From contig JAKOON010000016.1 of NCBI GenBank assembly GCA_022577435.1, positions 13,690,276-13,754,275 on the forward strand: 64,000 nt of DNA, given 5' to 3'. The translations under genes were made by a program, and so were the position numbers. Below are positions 1 through 29,454 of this stretch, piece by piece. The notes beneath the pieces were generated by a model. It was not told where the DNA came from and ran no database searches. It saw only the letters and a list, made by a program, of their open reading frames with translations. The stretch is from Embiotoca jacksoni. Taxonomy: Eukaryota > Chordata > Actinopteri > Embiotocidae. The stretch's first letter is position 1; every line of letters begins with the position of its first letter.

Positions 1-3000
1 TGGCTGAATTTATGGTTGGTTGCTAGTTGGTGCTAATTAGCAAATGTTTGCAATCTAAAGTTTTTTTTGATACTGGGGCTGTGTTGTTTTTTTTTGTTTT
101 TTTTGTTTTTTTGCACGATTAATTGGGAAGTCAATATTTTTTTTTATTTTTTTCAAACTGTCTGTCCTGAGTACTTTCATGCAGAGTGCGAATATTACAT
201 GGCTGGAAGGAGGTACATTTTTCAGTGCTTTCACACCATGCACATGAGCATTAACTAATTATGTTGTGCTCCTACTGACAATGTAAGTCCTGTTGATTGT
301 TTGTGTCTCCAGCCACCCATTTGAGACTAGGGTGACCAGGTTTCCCACCTTCTGTGGGACTGCATAGCATTTATCCTTCGTCCAGCGTCCCACATATTGA
401 AACGATGAAACACTGCAGGACTGCCGCTTTTCTAAAATGTGGCTTTTGTCCAAAGGCTGTGAAGAAAGCAGAGGAAGCCGCTATCATGGGCCTGTTTGAT
501 GTCAATCAAACGGAGAAAATTGCAAGTCACCACAAAGTCAGAAACTCTGCATATATCAGTAGATTATGACTGAAACTACCACAAAGAAAAGGAAATGCAG
601 CTAAAAGAAAGACTGGAAATGACTTACAACCGGGTGAAGTCGCTGGAAGGCAATTCTCAGAAATTGCAGCCTGTTTTGAGTTTTGTCTCAAATTAACATA
701 CGTTGTGAAGACACAGTACATGTGAGTCTCACAAGAAATGGGTGGCTCTGAAAGAGATGTGCCGATCTGTGGATCATTCACACTGAAATCCAAAGATGTT
801 TGCCACAGAGGAAAGGAAACAGCAGCTGAAATAGCTCATGTTTACCACACTGTGCAGCAGGTCAACAGACTGGTAGGAAACTAGCACTGCAGAAGACCTT
901 TTTCTTTGAAACTTAAAGTTCCTTTTATGCTCACTGTATTTTCTTAGTGTTAGAGTTCAGACAGTTGCATTAAAAAAATGTTTAGTCCCTCATAAACTAA
1001 AGTCTTAACCTATAACCTGCATAATCTATTGTGTGTATTTATTTTCTATTTAGTTTTTACTTTCAACATACTATTTACCCCATATTTGTTTTTTTGGGGG
1101 TTCTGGTCACTTTATATAAGACAAAGGACGCTAAAATGGCAAAGGCAACAATCTCAAGGAAAACGTGTGGAGCAGCATCACTGAACAGCTATCAGGACAG
1201 TGAATAACTGGATGATGTTGAATCCCACATTTTTCCTGAAAAAGAATCTTACACGAATCTATTCTAACTTTTTATCGAACAAGTGTTGCAACTTTCGCAA
1301 ATTTGCATCACTGCCAGTACAAATGGATTTGTGGTGAAATATTTGCAGGTGAGTACTTTGCACTTTCGTGTCATTTGTTTCGTTACGGTAAGATGTAACT
1401 ACTTTCCATATTGTAAAATTGCAGTGTTGAGCTGAAAACATTAACCATCAATAATTCCTCACGGCCTCTCCTAGTAATGTTGGAATGAGAAATCGTACAA
1501 GGGTCGAGACATTAAATGCAGCCGTCTGTTGAAAAATGGAGAGATTCATTTGAAACATGAACCTTGTTGACAGGAGGATGAGTCATGAAAAGGAGAGTAA
1601 AAAGCAGATCCGTGTAACGGAGGAGGGGTAGTGATGGGAGAACAAGAGAAGAAATACAGTCCGTCTCTTTTCTCTCCTGGATTTACTGTAATTGAGGTGG
1701 AGACTGAAGTGGCCATGACATGATTTCCTGTCAGTAACATCGGCAATTGTCTCACACGGAGGGGAGGGCCCCTACAGCAGTTAGGCGGCACAAAGACAGC
1801 TGTCACTTCTGCCCCTCACCTCCTCCCAGCGCGACACGGGTAATTAGCCTGCAACAGAGCATGCTGTTGCAACACCTGAAAAGTGAGAAAAAAGTGGAGG
1901 GGAGGGGAGACAGCAGGGAGACAGCTGCATGTTGTCAGGTATAGACATTTCTGTCAGCAGAGTAGAGAAGTAATGCAAGCCCACTTCCACGAAATAGTGT
2001 TGTCATCCAAAGATAATTTGAAGAAAACCAATATTTCAGTGTTTTTTCAGAGAAAAAAAGTGGTCCTCCACCACTGGACAGACGAAACTGCGGCTACACC
2101 TGCCACCACATCTCTCACACTCCACTCACACTCGCTTCCTCTTTCTTTCTCACCCTGGAATATTTATTTTTGTTGGATTTCAGGCTCTCCTACTTTTCTA
2201 TGCTTTGCATAAACATATTGCAGATGGCGTTTCTTTATCAGTTATGTCGAGTCTGAGATCTGTGGAGCACCTGACAGAGCACATTAACACAACCGCCAGG
2301 TAATTTCACCCCGGTGCTTGCTGCAAACATCACGACGTGCCTGAAGCAGTAACCCTGAGAAATTATTTATCAAATGTCAAATTTAAGGTCAAATGTGTCT
2401 GTAATCTACCAGCCTACCCTCAAGATGGGAGAAATAAGAAATACAAAACTTGAAATCACAGCATTTTGTTTGCCTTGAAGCTCCCACAAAAAGCCCCATT
2501 ATACTACTTGTGTTAGGTTGTGCCTCTCCATAAGTGCTAATGCATTCTCACCCTGCAGTCCTCTGATTGATGTTTCCATGGTTTGTGATAAAAAAGCAAA
2601 ATAGCAGCATTATTAAAAATAGGCAGAGTAGGCCATCAGTGAGATAACATTATAAGGGTACAACAGTCAGTACAGCAATGAGGGAAAGTGATGGAAGGTG
2701 AGGTTAAAACTGACATTTTTTGTGCATTGCAGTCTACTTTTGTGTAATATTCCTTTATTTTTATTACTCAGAGCATTTAGTTGCCTAAAATACAATTCAT
2801 TGCGCTCATTGTTTTTTTGTTTTCTGTATATTGCCATTGGGAAAAAAAAAAAGAAAAAGATTTTTAAAGGCCAAGTGAGATTTAAACCAATTTTCACAGA
2901 TTTTATGTCCTCACACATCCAACATTGATGTTATTTTGCAGCATAAGGAGACTGTTTACCGCAGAGTAAGAGAATTAGGTCCTCTTGTGATGTTGTGACA

Positions 3001-4367
3001 GCTCAGAAAATGCTTCAAGAATAGAAAGTGAAGAGGGAAAATGGGGAGAAACCACAAATGAGGTGCTGAATTTCCACCACAGTCTCTCTTAGGGAGTAAA
3101 AAAAAAAAGTTAAATCCTTTTTTTTTTTTTTTTCCCCTGGATGTTTGTGTCATGTTTTTGTCCATAGAAGCAGATCTATTTAGAGTTGAATTTTTTTTAG
3201 AATAGGTAAGAGACAAAAAGAGTGTTTCTCATGTTTTGTGACACCCACTATATTTTCAGTAGCGGTTTTTTAAAATGAAATTTGAGCCTGATGTTGCACA
3301 TCAAAGTGGCCTCTCAGATGCTTCAGATCATAACAACAACAACCTCTGAGGGTTTTTTTTCTTCTCCTGCGATCCTCCCGTCTCACCGAGACGATCAGCA
3401 TGCCAGACCCCGCTCCTCCTGCCAGACGAGCTTTACACAGTGTGGCATATCAACCCTCGGCCCATGTCATCCCCCCACACTGTGAGCCCTTTCTCCAGCA
3501 GCCCTGCAGCCCTCCATAAACTCCTCGCTCCCAGTCTCAGCCCCCCATATGTGCTTGCAAATCTGCCTCAGCCAATTCCCCTCCCTGCTGGACATAAACG
3601 CCCTTCCTTTAAGAAGTAATGCAGTGCGACTGTGGAGTCTCATTCACTCGTTTGTTTCTCCGGCGTTCTCTCAAGCCCCTAACTGTGGAGTTGCCATGGT
3701 GCCAGCGGCCAGCTGTGAAACGGAGACATTTTTCCCAGTGGTGGTTGTCAAGTGGAGTAAATTAATACAAGTCTTGCACCTTTGTTCTTGTCTTGGCCGT
3801 CTTTCTTTTGTGCTTTCCTTCTCTCGCAACTAATTTTTCCTCTGATCTCTCGGCAGGTCAGTGAAACCCAGATAGTCTTTTTCTGCAGAGCTCACTTTCA
3901 TACTGTTTTTGCTTGTGTATGTCTTTAAAGATATGCAGACATTATTTACTTTTAACTGAATAAAAGATCAATTTATCCTACTTAGAATTATTATCTATGC
4001 AGCCAAAGCCTCATATAGTTTAGATCTCTATGCCAACTCCATTATCATCCAAAACGTATTAAAAATATTTACATTTCTGATGAATTACAGCATGTGATTT
4101 ATTCTGAAAGGATTCAGTATTGTGAGCACACTCAGTGATGTCTTCCTGATACTGAATCCTGTTTACACTGCTGAGAAAAAAAGTTTATCAGCAATAAACA
4201 AATGATATGGCGCTATTATGGGATGACAGTGGAGTTATACATCATGGAGGAATGAGCTCGACCAGACTGCAGCTGCACAGATAAATTCATTGCTGGTGTT
4301 AGTCTTTTCAGTGCTTTTTTGACAATGATAAAAAGATAAAATAATGCCAGCCTTATCCTTTAATCGT

Positions 4368-4369
<2 letters not shown>
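1..4369. other. mgat5b intron, no gene recognised
   Basis: T-rich low-complexity sequence near 60-150, A/T tracts near 2840 and 3100-3135, and a donor segment (1716-1780) for the inverted duplication described separately. Short open frames here show no recognisable protein. Confidence 0.5.
1716..1780 (+). repeat. 65-bp inverted-duplicate partner
   Basis: Matches the reverse complement of 6085-6149 at 64 of 65 positions by eye (the difference is at 1747). The flanks do not match beyond the 65 bp. Confidence 0.85.
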
Positions 4370-4426
<57 letters not shown>

Positions 4427-4438
4427 TGTGTGTGTGTG
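4370..4438. repeat. GT / TGCG compound microsatellite
   Basis: TG dinucleotide run interrupted by five to six TGCG units. A separate poly(C) tract follows at about 4520-4535. Confidence 0.95.
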
Positions 4439-4923
4439 AGGGAGATAAGGAGAGATAGAGTTGTTTGTGTCTTCCAGTGGTTCCGTACTGTATGTGTGCT
4501 TGAGTTACAGTATGTGTGCAGCCCCCCCCCCCCCCTTTGTTTCCACACTCCTGGCTCCTTAATGCACTTTAATCCTTTTACTCTTCCTTTAAAGTTTCAC
4601 TGGATTTGCATATATCCAATTAAACCTCCAAACAGCCGCGGCTTTAGTGAATCTGTGAGGAACAGAGTCGTGTACAGTTCTGCACTCGGTCACTATAATA
4701 CATGCTGCTGTACGCTATAATACATCATGCCCATACTTTAATGCACGTCAGCATTAAACTATGAGAGCCCATATAGGCCATAATTCACATTTTACACAGA
4801 CTCACACACAGAGCAGCACACAGAAGTGATGTACACATACAATTGAATGCATCACCCGATGCATCTGTAGGACGTGGATGAAGTGTCATTCGTGTATTTA
4901 ACAGCTATTTAGGTATTTCGCGT

Positions 4924-5086
4924 CATCCTGGGACGCTGTGGCTCAGATGGTAGAGCGGTTGGTGGTTCAATCCCTGGCTCCTTCGGTCCACGTGCCGTAG
5001 TGTCCTTGGGCACGACACTGAACCCTGAATTGCTCCTGATGGCAAGCGAGCACCTTGCATGGCAGCTCTGCACCATCAGTGTGCGA

Positions 5087-5122
<36 letters not shown>

Positions 5123-5254
5123 ATATTCCTGATGGGGAGTACCTTGCATGGCAGCTTCATTAGTGAGTGAATGGGTGAATGGGAAACAGTGTAAAGCGCT
5201 TTGAGACCATGAAGATGATAAAGCGATATATGAGTGCAGACTTTTATCATTTTC
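4924..5254 (+). mobile_element. tRNA-derived SINE, internally shortened
   Basis: Has a pol III A-box-like TGGCTCAGATGG (4938-4949) and a B-box-like GTGGTTCAATCC (about 4962-4973). The body contains CCTTGGGCACGACACTGAA and ends with the fish SINE tail AAAGCGCTTTGAGACC...GCGATATATGAGTGCAG. A GT microsatellite (5089-5119) sits in the body. The A-to-B spacing is far shorter than in a tRNA, pointing to a deletion in the head. Confidence 0.75.
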
Positions 5255-5575
5255 AAGGATTCTTCCAACAGTAACCTTAAATATACAGCTCTGGAAAAAA
5301 AATAAAGAGACCATTCCAAATTTGTATTAAATCAGCATCGCTATATGTATGGCAGCCATTCCATTCCAGTGTCTGTTGAATTCCAATACAGGCACACCTG
5401 ATTCTACTAAATGAGGTACTGATTAGGTGATCACCTGAACCAAATCTTATTTAATGAAGAAAAGTATAAAAACCAGTGCTGTGGTCATCAATATCCTCTT
5501 GCAATAGGACCAGCTGGATGGCAGAAACAGTGCTAGTAGTACCTCAAAAGTAATTGGAATAAAAACAAGTGACTA

Positions 5576-5893
5576 TTGACCATGCCAAAAGAGTTAAAGA
5601 AAAGTTTTGAGTGCCACACAACCAGGTCAGTGAAGGTGTGGATGAAGGACCACCAGATCAGGACCCTGTCATGGCCAGCCCAATCTCCAGACCTGAATCA
5701 CATTGAAAACCTCTGGAATGTGATCAAAAGGAAGATGGATGGTCACAACCCCTCAAACAAAGCCGAGCTGCTTGAATTTTTGCGCCAGGAGTGGCATAAA
5801 GTCCCCCAACAGCAATGTGAAAGACTAGTGGAGAGCATGCCAAGACGCGTGAAACCTGTGATTGTAAATCAAGGTTATTCCACTAAATATTGA
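5576..5893 (+). pseudogene. Tc1-like transposase, C-terminal fragment
   Basis: The 105-residue frame contains SPDLNHIENLWNVIKRK, carrying the last acidic residue (E) of the DDE triad. The usual PIE is HIE here. The two catalytic Asp residues and the DNA-binding domain are missing. The join lies just before TRSVKVWMKDHQIRTLSWPA. Not functional. Confidence 0.88.
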
Positions 5894-6084
5894 TTTCTGA
5901 ACTCTTCCCAACTTAAGTCATTAGTATTGTGTTGTTTAAAAATGAATATGAACTTGTTTTCTTTGCATTATTCGAGATCTGAAAACACTGCATCTTTTTT
6001 GTTATTTTGACCAGTTGTCATTTTCTGCAAATAAATGCCCTAAATGACAATATTTTTATTTGAAATTTGGGATAAACAAACACA

Positions 6085-6149
6085 CTGCTGTAGGGGCCCT
6101 CCCCTCCGTGTGAGACAGTTGCCGATGTTACTGACAGGAAATCATGTCA
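6085..6149 (-). repeat. 65-bp inverted-duplicate partner inside Tc1 copy
   Basis: Reverse complement of 1716-1780 with one mismatch. It lies between the transposase remnant and the right inverted repeat, where related Tc1 copies, as I remember them, carry other sequence. Confidence 0.85.
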
Positions 6150-6252
6150 GAATAAAACAAAACTTTTCATTTTACTCAAACACATACCAATAAACAGTAA
6201 AACCAGAGAAACTGATCATTTTGAAGTGGTCTCTTAATTTTTTCCAGGGTTG

Positions 6253-7840
6253 TTTAATGTGTACAGGTGTGGGGCAGTTATTCTCATGTGGGAATGTTGG
6301 TGCTATGTGTACATAACCAAACAAGACATTAACAGATGTCTATTTACAAAAATATTTGCAGAAATTAATGAAAACATCGACCGAGTAGTCACTCAAAGCT
6401 GTGCAACCTCATGAAATATCTTTAATGTACCACGAATACAGTATTTGTTTCATTCCCAACCTCTGTAGAGCATGAATTGCCTTGGGCTCTCATTGTTCAA
6501 ACATGTAGGGGATAATTTAGTAAATGAAATATCTTGTACAGTATATAAATTTCATCAACTTCTCTGTCAGAGTCACCTTCAGTGCCCTGAAACATGAAGG
6601 ATGACTTGTCATGTTTGAGGTCATACTGCCATTAGGTAATCTCTATCATTCCTATCATTTTGAGTTCACTCATTCCCTATTTTAATGAATTAGATATTTT
6701 ATACATAGACTAATCCACAAGGGCATTTGATCATATAAGCCACGTTAGAATCGCCACTGTGAACATGCATGCTAATAATCGTATTTATCTCTAGTACATC
6801 CTTGCAGATCGGCTGTAGATTCAAAGTCTTGTTCGATCATGCTTGTTTAAATTTGACTATTTCCCCACTTTAACGTACAGTATATCTACAATGTGGGTGA
6901 GTTCTGCGTTTAAAGAGGCTAGCTACAGAAAATTATTCCTGATTTAGCAAAATATAAAAATATATTAAAGAGTTAAAGATGTGATTTCTATAAAATATAA
7001 TATCTTAATTGATGTTTTTCCTGAGCCCGTTAACCTGTTTAAAAAGGCGTCTTTCAAAAACTCGTTCCTTTCTCCCCTTTGTAAAACACGTAATACATTA
7101 GCATACAGATGATGTTTACTTTCTTGTACACTTGTTCGCCTGAATCAGGGCCTTACTGATGTACAGATCCTGTCAGTCAGACTGTATTGTATCCACCTGG
7201 CTGCACACAGCACAAAGAACAAAAATACAGCTGAAGTGTAAAACCTTTTTTTTTTTTTTTTTTTTTGCGTAAGCACTGAATTGCCCGGGTGTGTACCTTT
7301 GACTGATGAAACAGCAGCTTTGAGCACCGTTGGCTGACACACTCGCGCTCATTATCCCATCTACTGTAGGGGAACCGGCCGCCACGCCTGTATCCACGCG
7401 GCTGAATTTGTTCCCTGTCCAAAGCAAAGATCGATGGTCTCTTGTTTTGCAGGTATTTATGTTTGTGGATGCTGGCTTGTGCAAGAGGTGTTTCTGAGCC
7501 AGGTCGCAGGAGAGAGTGTGAGGTCATGGATCTGTGAGTCCAGCTGCAGGAACTTTAACAAAGAGAAAACAGTTTGACAGCACTGAAGACTTTCTCAACC
7601 AACACTGACTGATCAGTCTTTTCTCCTCTACTTCCACTTTCAGTACTTCCTCAGAGCTACTTTGTTTGCCCCCGTCTTTTTTAGGGATGTTGTCATTGAT
7701 CACTTTCCTTTGATGAGAAGATGTGGTCATTCATGTTGAAACAAAAGCCTTAGCAGGCTCTTCTTTGTTATAATTTCACATATAATACTTTTTAAATATT
7801 AGATATTAGTGTGTCAGTAATATGGGTGCACAATGCATGA
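6253..7840. other. mgat5b intron, no gene recognised
   Basis: AT-rich intron sequence with a poly(T) run near 7245-7266. Frames that read through the poly(T) are artefacts. Nothing else recognised. Confidence 0.5.
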
Positions 7841-7849
7841 GAAAATTGA

Positions 7850-8425
7850 ATAAACTGCCTACCATATCTCTAAGGCTGAGTCGAATGTATTCGCGATCTA
7901 AATTTTTCACTCAGTACTCAAAGCTCATGACCATTGTTGAGGGTCTGAACATAGATCGAGTGGTGAATTCAAGGCTTTGCCTTCTGGCTCAACTCCCCCT
8001 TCACCAAAATGGCCTCAAACATCGCACGCTTTACAGCCAACGCCGCACCGATCCACCTTTCAATCTCCTGCTCCGTCCTACTCTCAATTGTGAACAAGAC
8101 TCTGAAATACTCACTCTCTCACTTAGGTCAAGACATTAACCCGGAGGGAGCAATCCACCATTTTCCGGCAGAGAAACATGATCTCGGACTTGGTGGTGCT
8201 GACTATCATCACCACTTCATGCTTGGCTGCAAACCACCCCAGCACATGCTGAAAGGTCTGATGAAGCCAACAGATCTACATCATCTGCAAATGGCAGAGA
8301 AGCAATCCTAAGACCCCCAAAGTGAACATACTCGTCCCCCCAGCTTTGCCTTGAAATCTGAAATCACAAGCAGGATTGGTGACAAGGGGCATCCATGGTG
8401 GAGGCCATCGCCTGCTGGAGACTAT
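7850..8425 (-). mobile_element. LINE fragment, reverse transcriptase region
   Basis: On the minus strand the translation of about 8271-8303 gives SLPFADDVDLLASSD, the catalytic FADD box of a non-LTR reverse transcriptase. The rest, down to about 7850, matches the RT C-terminal part of a common fish LINE, which I recognise from its nucleotide sequence. It is broken by frameshifts and is cut at its upstream side near 8425-8440, where Tc1-type sequence starts. Confidence 0.75.
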
Positions 8426-8499
8426 GCTAACAATACAACAAAATCTGAATTGTTTGCCATTAACTGAAGGTGTTTGGATTTGAAACCAAAAGATAAGTA

Positions 8500-9345
8500 C
8501 GTATGAGACAGAAGTAAGGATTATCAACTTTAATTTGATGGTCTTCACATGCATTTTACTATTTCACAGAAATGGTTGTGTTGTGCGGATCAATTTCAGG
8601 TGTCCAAAAGTAAGTTTACTGACTGATTGACAGGTGTAACTCATCGCCCAGGTGTTTCTGTTTTCCTTTTGATCCCATATAAAAGAGAAGTGGGTGTCTA
8701 GCCATGATTTCAGTCTTTTCATCTGTTCAGATTACATTCGAAGCCAGAAGGCATACATCAACATGAAGACCAGAGAACGGACTATGACAGAAAACAGCTC
8801 ATCTGTCAGAAGTAAAAACAAAGCAACAGAATATATGAAGTACAACGGTTTGGAAAGTTTTGAAGGAAAAAAACAACCAAGGAAACCACTGGTGCACTTC
8901 AAAATAAACACAGGACGGGTCACTAACAGAAACCTGCAGCTGACATCAGAAAACCCCTTTAAAATTAGATGAAGAAGCCAAATCTTTTCTGGAACAATGA
9001 GACCAAAATTCATCTCAGTCAAAGTGATGGAAAGCCAACGGCATGGAGAAAGACAGGAAGTGCCAATGATTCAAACTATTAGACCTGATCTCATCAAAGA
9101 CACATGGAGATGGTCATATAATGGCCTGGACATGTATATATGGAAGCGGCTGTATTGATGACGGCAGCAATAGAATGAATTCAGGAATGTAAGGACACAT
9201 TTGTCCAGCTATCCCTCTGATCTCATTGGCTAGACCTTCATCCTGCAACAAGACAGTGAGCCCAAACACAAGGTCATCAACCAAAGCTTTTATCATAAGA
9301 AGTATTTTTGATAACGCAGTAAGGATAAATCCAGTCATCTCTCAA
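8500..9345 (+). mobile_element. Tc1-like transposon, degenerate
   Basis: Degraded transposase sequence. CTGCAACAAGACAGTGAGCC (9244-9263), followed by CAAACACAAGG, corresponds to the region around the second catalytic Asp (QDNDPKHK in active copies). AAGGATTATCAACTTTAATT near 8515 resembles a terminal repeat. Frames are interrupted. The ends are approximate. Confidence 0.65.
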
Positions 9346-11648
9346 CCTGGACTAAGCTCAGAAGATCCTTTTTGCCAAAACTGACAGCTGTTGCATCACT
9401 GCACCCTGGTCATCGATCCTAAACAAGTCCCAACGGGACCAGCAGAAGAAGCCTGGACGGGACGCCAGCTGCGGGAGTGAAAACCCACAACATGACGCCA
9501 AACTCCAGACGACTGGGACCACACTCCAGTCGGCAGAATCTGTCTGACTACTTTGATTCATTGTGTTGCTGTCTGATAGCTGATTTATCCAATTCTAAAT
9601 GACTTAAATCTCTCATTTACGTCAGGAACTAGCTCCGTTTTCAATAACCTAATCTAACCTAATCTTCCCACCATCACTCCACTATAGTTTAGAAATCCTG
9701 TTCATCACATCCATGATCCATACACTGCAATATATATTCATATAGTTTATTCTAAATATTGTTCAATATATATCCTTGTAGACCAAGCACTTGTTTTTGT
9801 GTATTTCCTGGAAGATATTGAAAGAAGTCCCTGAATGCAGAAGTCACGGTTCAGGCTATATCGACTGATCACTTGCATATTGGCCTATACAGCCTATTAA
9901 AATTAAATCTTGATTCTTTCTGCTAGACAGAAAGTGGTGCCCTGAATATGAATCTAATCCGCTACATTTTGTCTCATTATTGTGTTTTGATCCTAAATGC
10001 CTAAAATAGCAAAGATATCAAACTTCATCATAACAAATCTGTAGCCAAAAATGGTCTTGTGAGCAATTCAAAAGACAAAAAAAACAGATTCTCATTACAT
10101 TTAATAGACTGGTATAATTTTCATTTCTGTGTCAAGATTTAAATTTTGTGTTGAATTTAGATTCATAACAGTCAGATTTAGGTCGGTAGAAGTTATGCAT
10201 ACCGTTCTGGTAAACCTCCATAGAATGAATATAACTCAATGTCCTCATACTGGAGTTTGTTCTCCACAAACTGCCTCAGATTGTTTCATGTCACATTATC
10301 TTGACAGGCTGCGAGCTCTCCTGAGTGTGCAGAGGATTTTACAGATCTGCACATCCTCCTCACTTCTTCTGCTGTGCTGTTTTGTACTGAGTTGTACTTC
10401 TTAAGAACTGCTGAAGTTTGACAAAGCACCACTTTCTCCTGTAATGGAAATAAAGGTGCTTGATTGCGTTTCTCTCAAAGTGCTACCTTGATCCCGACTG
10501 AAAGCAGAGTGCTCTGAAGCTGCACTGTACTTTGTCATAGCAGACAACAAATTTACATGTGCTGTCTCTCCTGTTTTAGGTAACCAAAGGCTCTTTTATA
10601 ACTACTCCCCTCAGTTTGTTTTTTCATCCAGGCAGCAGATTTTTGATATCGAGGCTGATTAAACCAGACACAGGATAGCAACACGAGAACCATTTTAATA
10701 CGGAAAAGAATTTAAAATATACACAGAATTCCAAAAAGTCGGCGTGTGTGCAAATTAAGGCAGCACTTAAAAAACAAGACAGGATTCAAATATAAAGCAG
10801 TCCTGTTCTAATCAATGCTTTCCTCATCCCCTTCATTGTAATGCACTCATTATTATGGTAAAGAAAAACAAGAATGTGAGCTGCAACAGCGCACACAAAG
10901 GACTGATGTTGCACTCCTGAAGCCAACATTATGTGTTAAGTGCCTGGATGGCATTCTGCACAAAAAATGCTTGAAAGCAACAATCCCTTTGTGTCTGCCA
11001 AATATGTGTGGTCAAATGAGAGTGTGATAATATGTGTGTTTTCCCGTGTGAGTCGGAACAAGTTGTGCACACAAATTGGACGACTCCCTATTGTGAGACA
11101 ATGCTGCCCGGTAGCGCTGAACTGTGTTGTACGCTTGAATGGCTCTGCCGTCTCGCAGAGAGCACTGACATGCTTCACAACGTGATTGGGGCTCTTTCAT
11201 TCTTCCTGTCTTCTGCTCACTCTCTGTCTCTTCCAACCACACTGAACTCATGCACACCTTGTAGTGTCTCATAAGTCTGGAAAGAAATCTCTGAATTTAC
11301 TTTACACTGACTGTAAGTTCCCTCTGCAAGAATTAATTCACCTGCACAATAACTACAAAACAGGAACTGCAATATTTTCTGTGACCGATTTTTATTTTAT
11401 TATTTTTTGATTAGTTTTGCAGTGTTCATACAGAACATGGCGAGCATATATTGAAACAAATAATTAATAGACAGTTGTGAGATCTACTGGTTTTGGTTTG
11501 GCTGCTGGTTTACTACAGCACAACCCTGCTTAAATTGTTCCAACTAGTTTAAAGGTTCCTCACACTGACTTCAATGTGTATCGATTTTGCAACTTTTTGC
11601 CCTTTGTTTTTCTCCGTAATGATGAGAGCTCATCTATCCTGTGTGCAG
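9346..11648. other. mgat5b intron, no gene recognised
   Basis: Mostly AT-rich intron. I looked for an exon joining into 11649 and found none with matching protein and splice signals. Confidence 0.5.
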
Positions 11649-28100
<16,452 letters not shown>

Positions 28101-28670
28101 CCGCAGGAGGACCTGCTCGTGCTGTTGATACTTGGAAAGACCCAGGCTGCTCCGGGAGACTCTCTCTGGCAAGGAGGCTCAGTGGTAAAAAAAAAAAAAA
28201 AAAAAAGCTGTAATACATAAACAGTGACTGTGCTACCTTACCTCTGACCCAGGACTGGCTACCAAAGTAGGTAAGGTATCACCAACCTCTCAGGGAACTG
28301 CATGATTGTACTTTGAATCTGGTGGGTTTAAAGCCTCAGTTTACAGGTTTACATGGCTGCATTAGGACCACAGTCTTTACAAAAGTCATGAGTAAATGTG
28401 TAACTTGATGGATCAGTTAGATTAGTAAAGAAATCATGAGCAATCAAAAGGAAAGCTTTGATAAAACATTTGCAGATGCTTTAATTTCAGAAGTGTGTTG
28501 ACTCGGTGTTAAGTGTGTGAATACTTAAAGTATCATAGTGGAGTTTGGATATTTGTACAAGATGCACCCAAAGCCATTTACACCATGTATGAAATGTACT
28601 ATTTTACATGTTCTGTGAATATATTTGTACATAAACATTGTTTAATAAAAAAGAGGGTGAAAAGAGGTTG
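28101..28670 (+). other. mgat5b: mgat5b 3' untranslated region
   Basis: Noncoding sequence after the stop codon. It contains a poly(A) tract at about 28184-28206. A canonical AATAAA signal is at 28644-28649, so cleavage is expected about 15-25 bases later. The end is inferred, and no transcript is available. Confidence 0.65.
28644..28649 (+). terminator. mgat5b polyadenylation signal AATAAA
   Basis: Canonical hexamer about 545 bp after the mgat5b stop codon. Alternative downstream signals cannot be excluded. Confidence 0.6.
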
Positions 28671-29450
28671 CCACTGTTTATAATAAGGGTGTTTTTATAT
28701 ATATATAATATATATATATATGCAAATATTCATGTTGCTCCTTTATAGAAAAGGAACTGTGAGCTGCATTACTGCTTTTGAATAACAAACATACTTTACA
28801 TGACCTGGCGTTTATTAAAAGGTGCTTGTCACCCAAAGTAAACTAGGTTTGACAGACTGTGTACTCACATGTCCATATTGATGATTCTGAGTGGATACGT
28901 GCATGTATCTGTCACCCTCCCATGTACATCATGCCCTGTCTGTCTACTGCATGCTTACTTGCCTTTGATGTAATGTTTATGATTCAGAGGGGCTGCACAA
29001 GGTATGTCCAACAACACAATATTTTTCTGAAACAGGATCATTAAAGACTTTCATATTTCTGAGGAAGCGCTCTGTGATTCACATTGATGTTATTTATAAT
29101 TAATCTATATATACTGCCTAACTGTTACATTTCTAAATTAACTTTTACTGTTAGAACATGGCTGTGATGTTGAACAAACCTGGAGCCGCTCTCCTCTTTA
29201 ATGGTGTCACTACAAGGAAAAAAAAAAAAATCTCAAAAGTCTAAAACTAGATTCTTCCCTTTTTTGGGGGTTGCTGAGTGAGTTTGGACTGATTGTACGT
29301 CCAAACGCTGACGATAGGAGCTTTTCTCTGACACAGCTGATGAGATTACATCACATTTGTCTGCAGCTTTTAGCAGTTTTAGACCGGTGAGGCAGGGTAC
29401 TAAGATGAAAATATATATAGACATATTTTTTTTTTTATGCGTGTGTATAT
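28670..29450. other. intergenic, nothing recognised
   Basis: Sequence just downstream of mgat5b, with a TA-rich run at about 28696-28722 and a poly(A) run near 29219. Confidence 0.5.
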
Positions 29451-29454
29451 ATAT

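Larger units (their letters stand above)
5286..6252 (+). mobile_element. Tc1-like transposon, internally deleted
   Basis: The ends form inverted repeats: the left starts CAGCTCTGGAAAAA after TA, and the right, reversed, starts CAACCCTGGAAAAAATTAAG. Both continue into AGAGACCA. A full copy is about 1.6 kb with a transposase of about 340 residues; this one is 967 bp and keeps only the C-terminal part. It carries the foreign 65-bp segment at 6085-6149 near its right end. Confidence 0.88.

Noticed and set aside
4938..4975. A tRNA gene, from A- and B-box-like motifs
   Set aside because: The spacing is too short, no cloverleaf can be drawn, and the following sequence is a SINE body and tail.
1..11648. 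Further upstream mgat5b exons
   Set aside because: No frame in this range shows family blocks with correct splice signals and a phase that joins to 11649. Small divergent exons could still be missed by eye.
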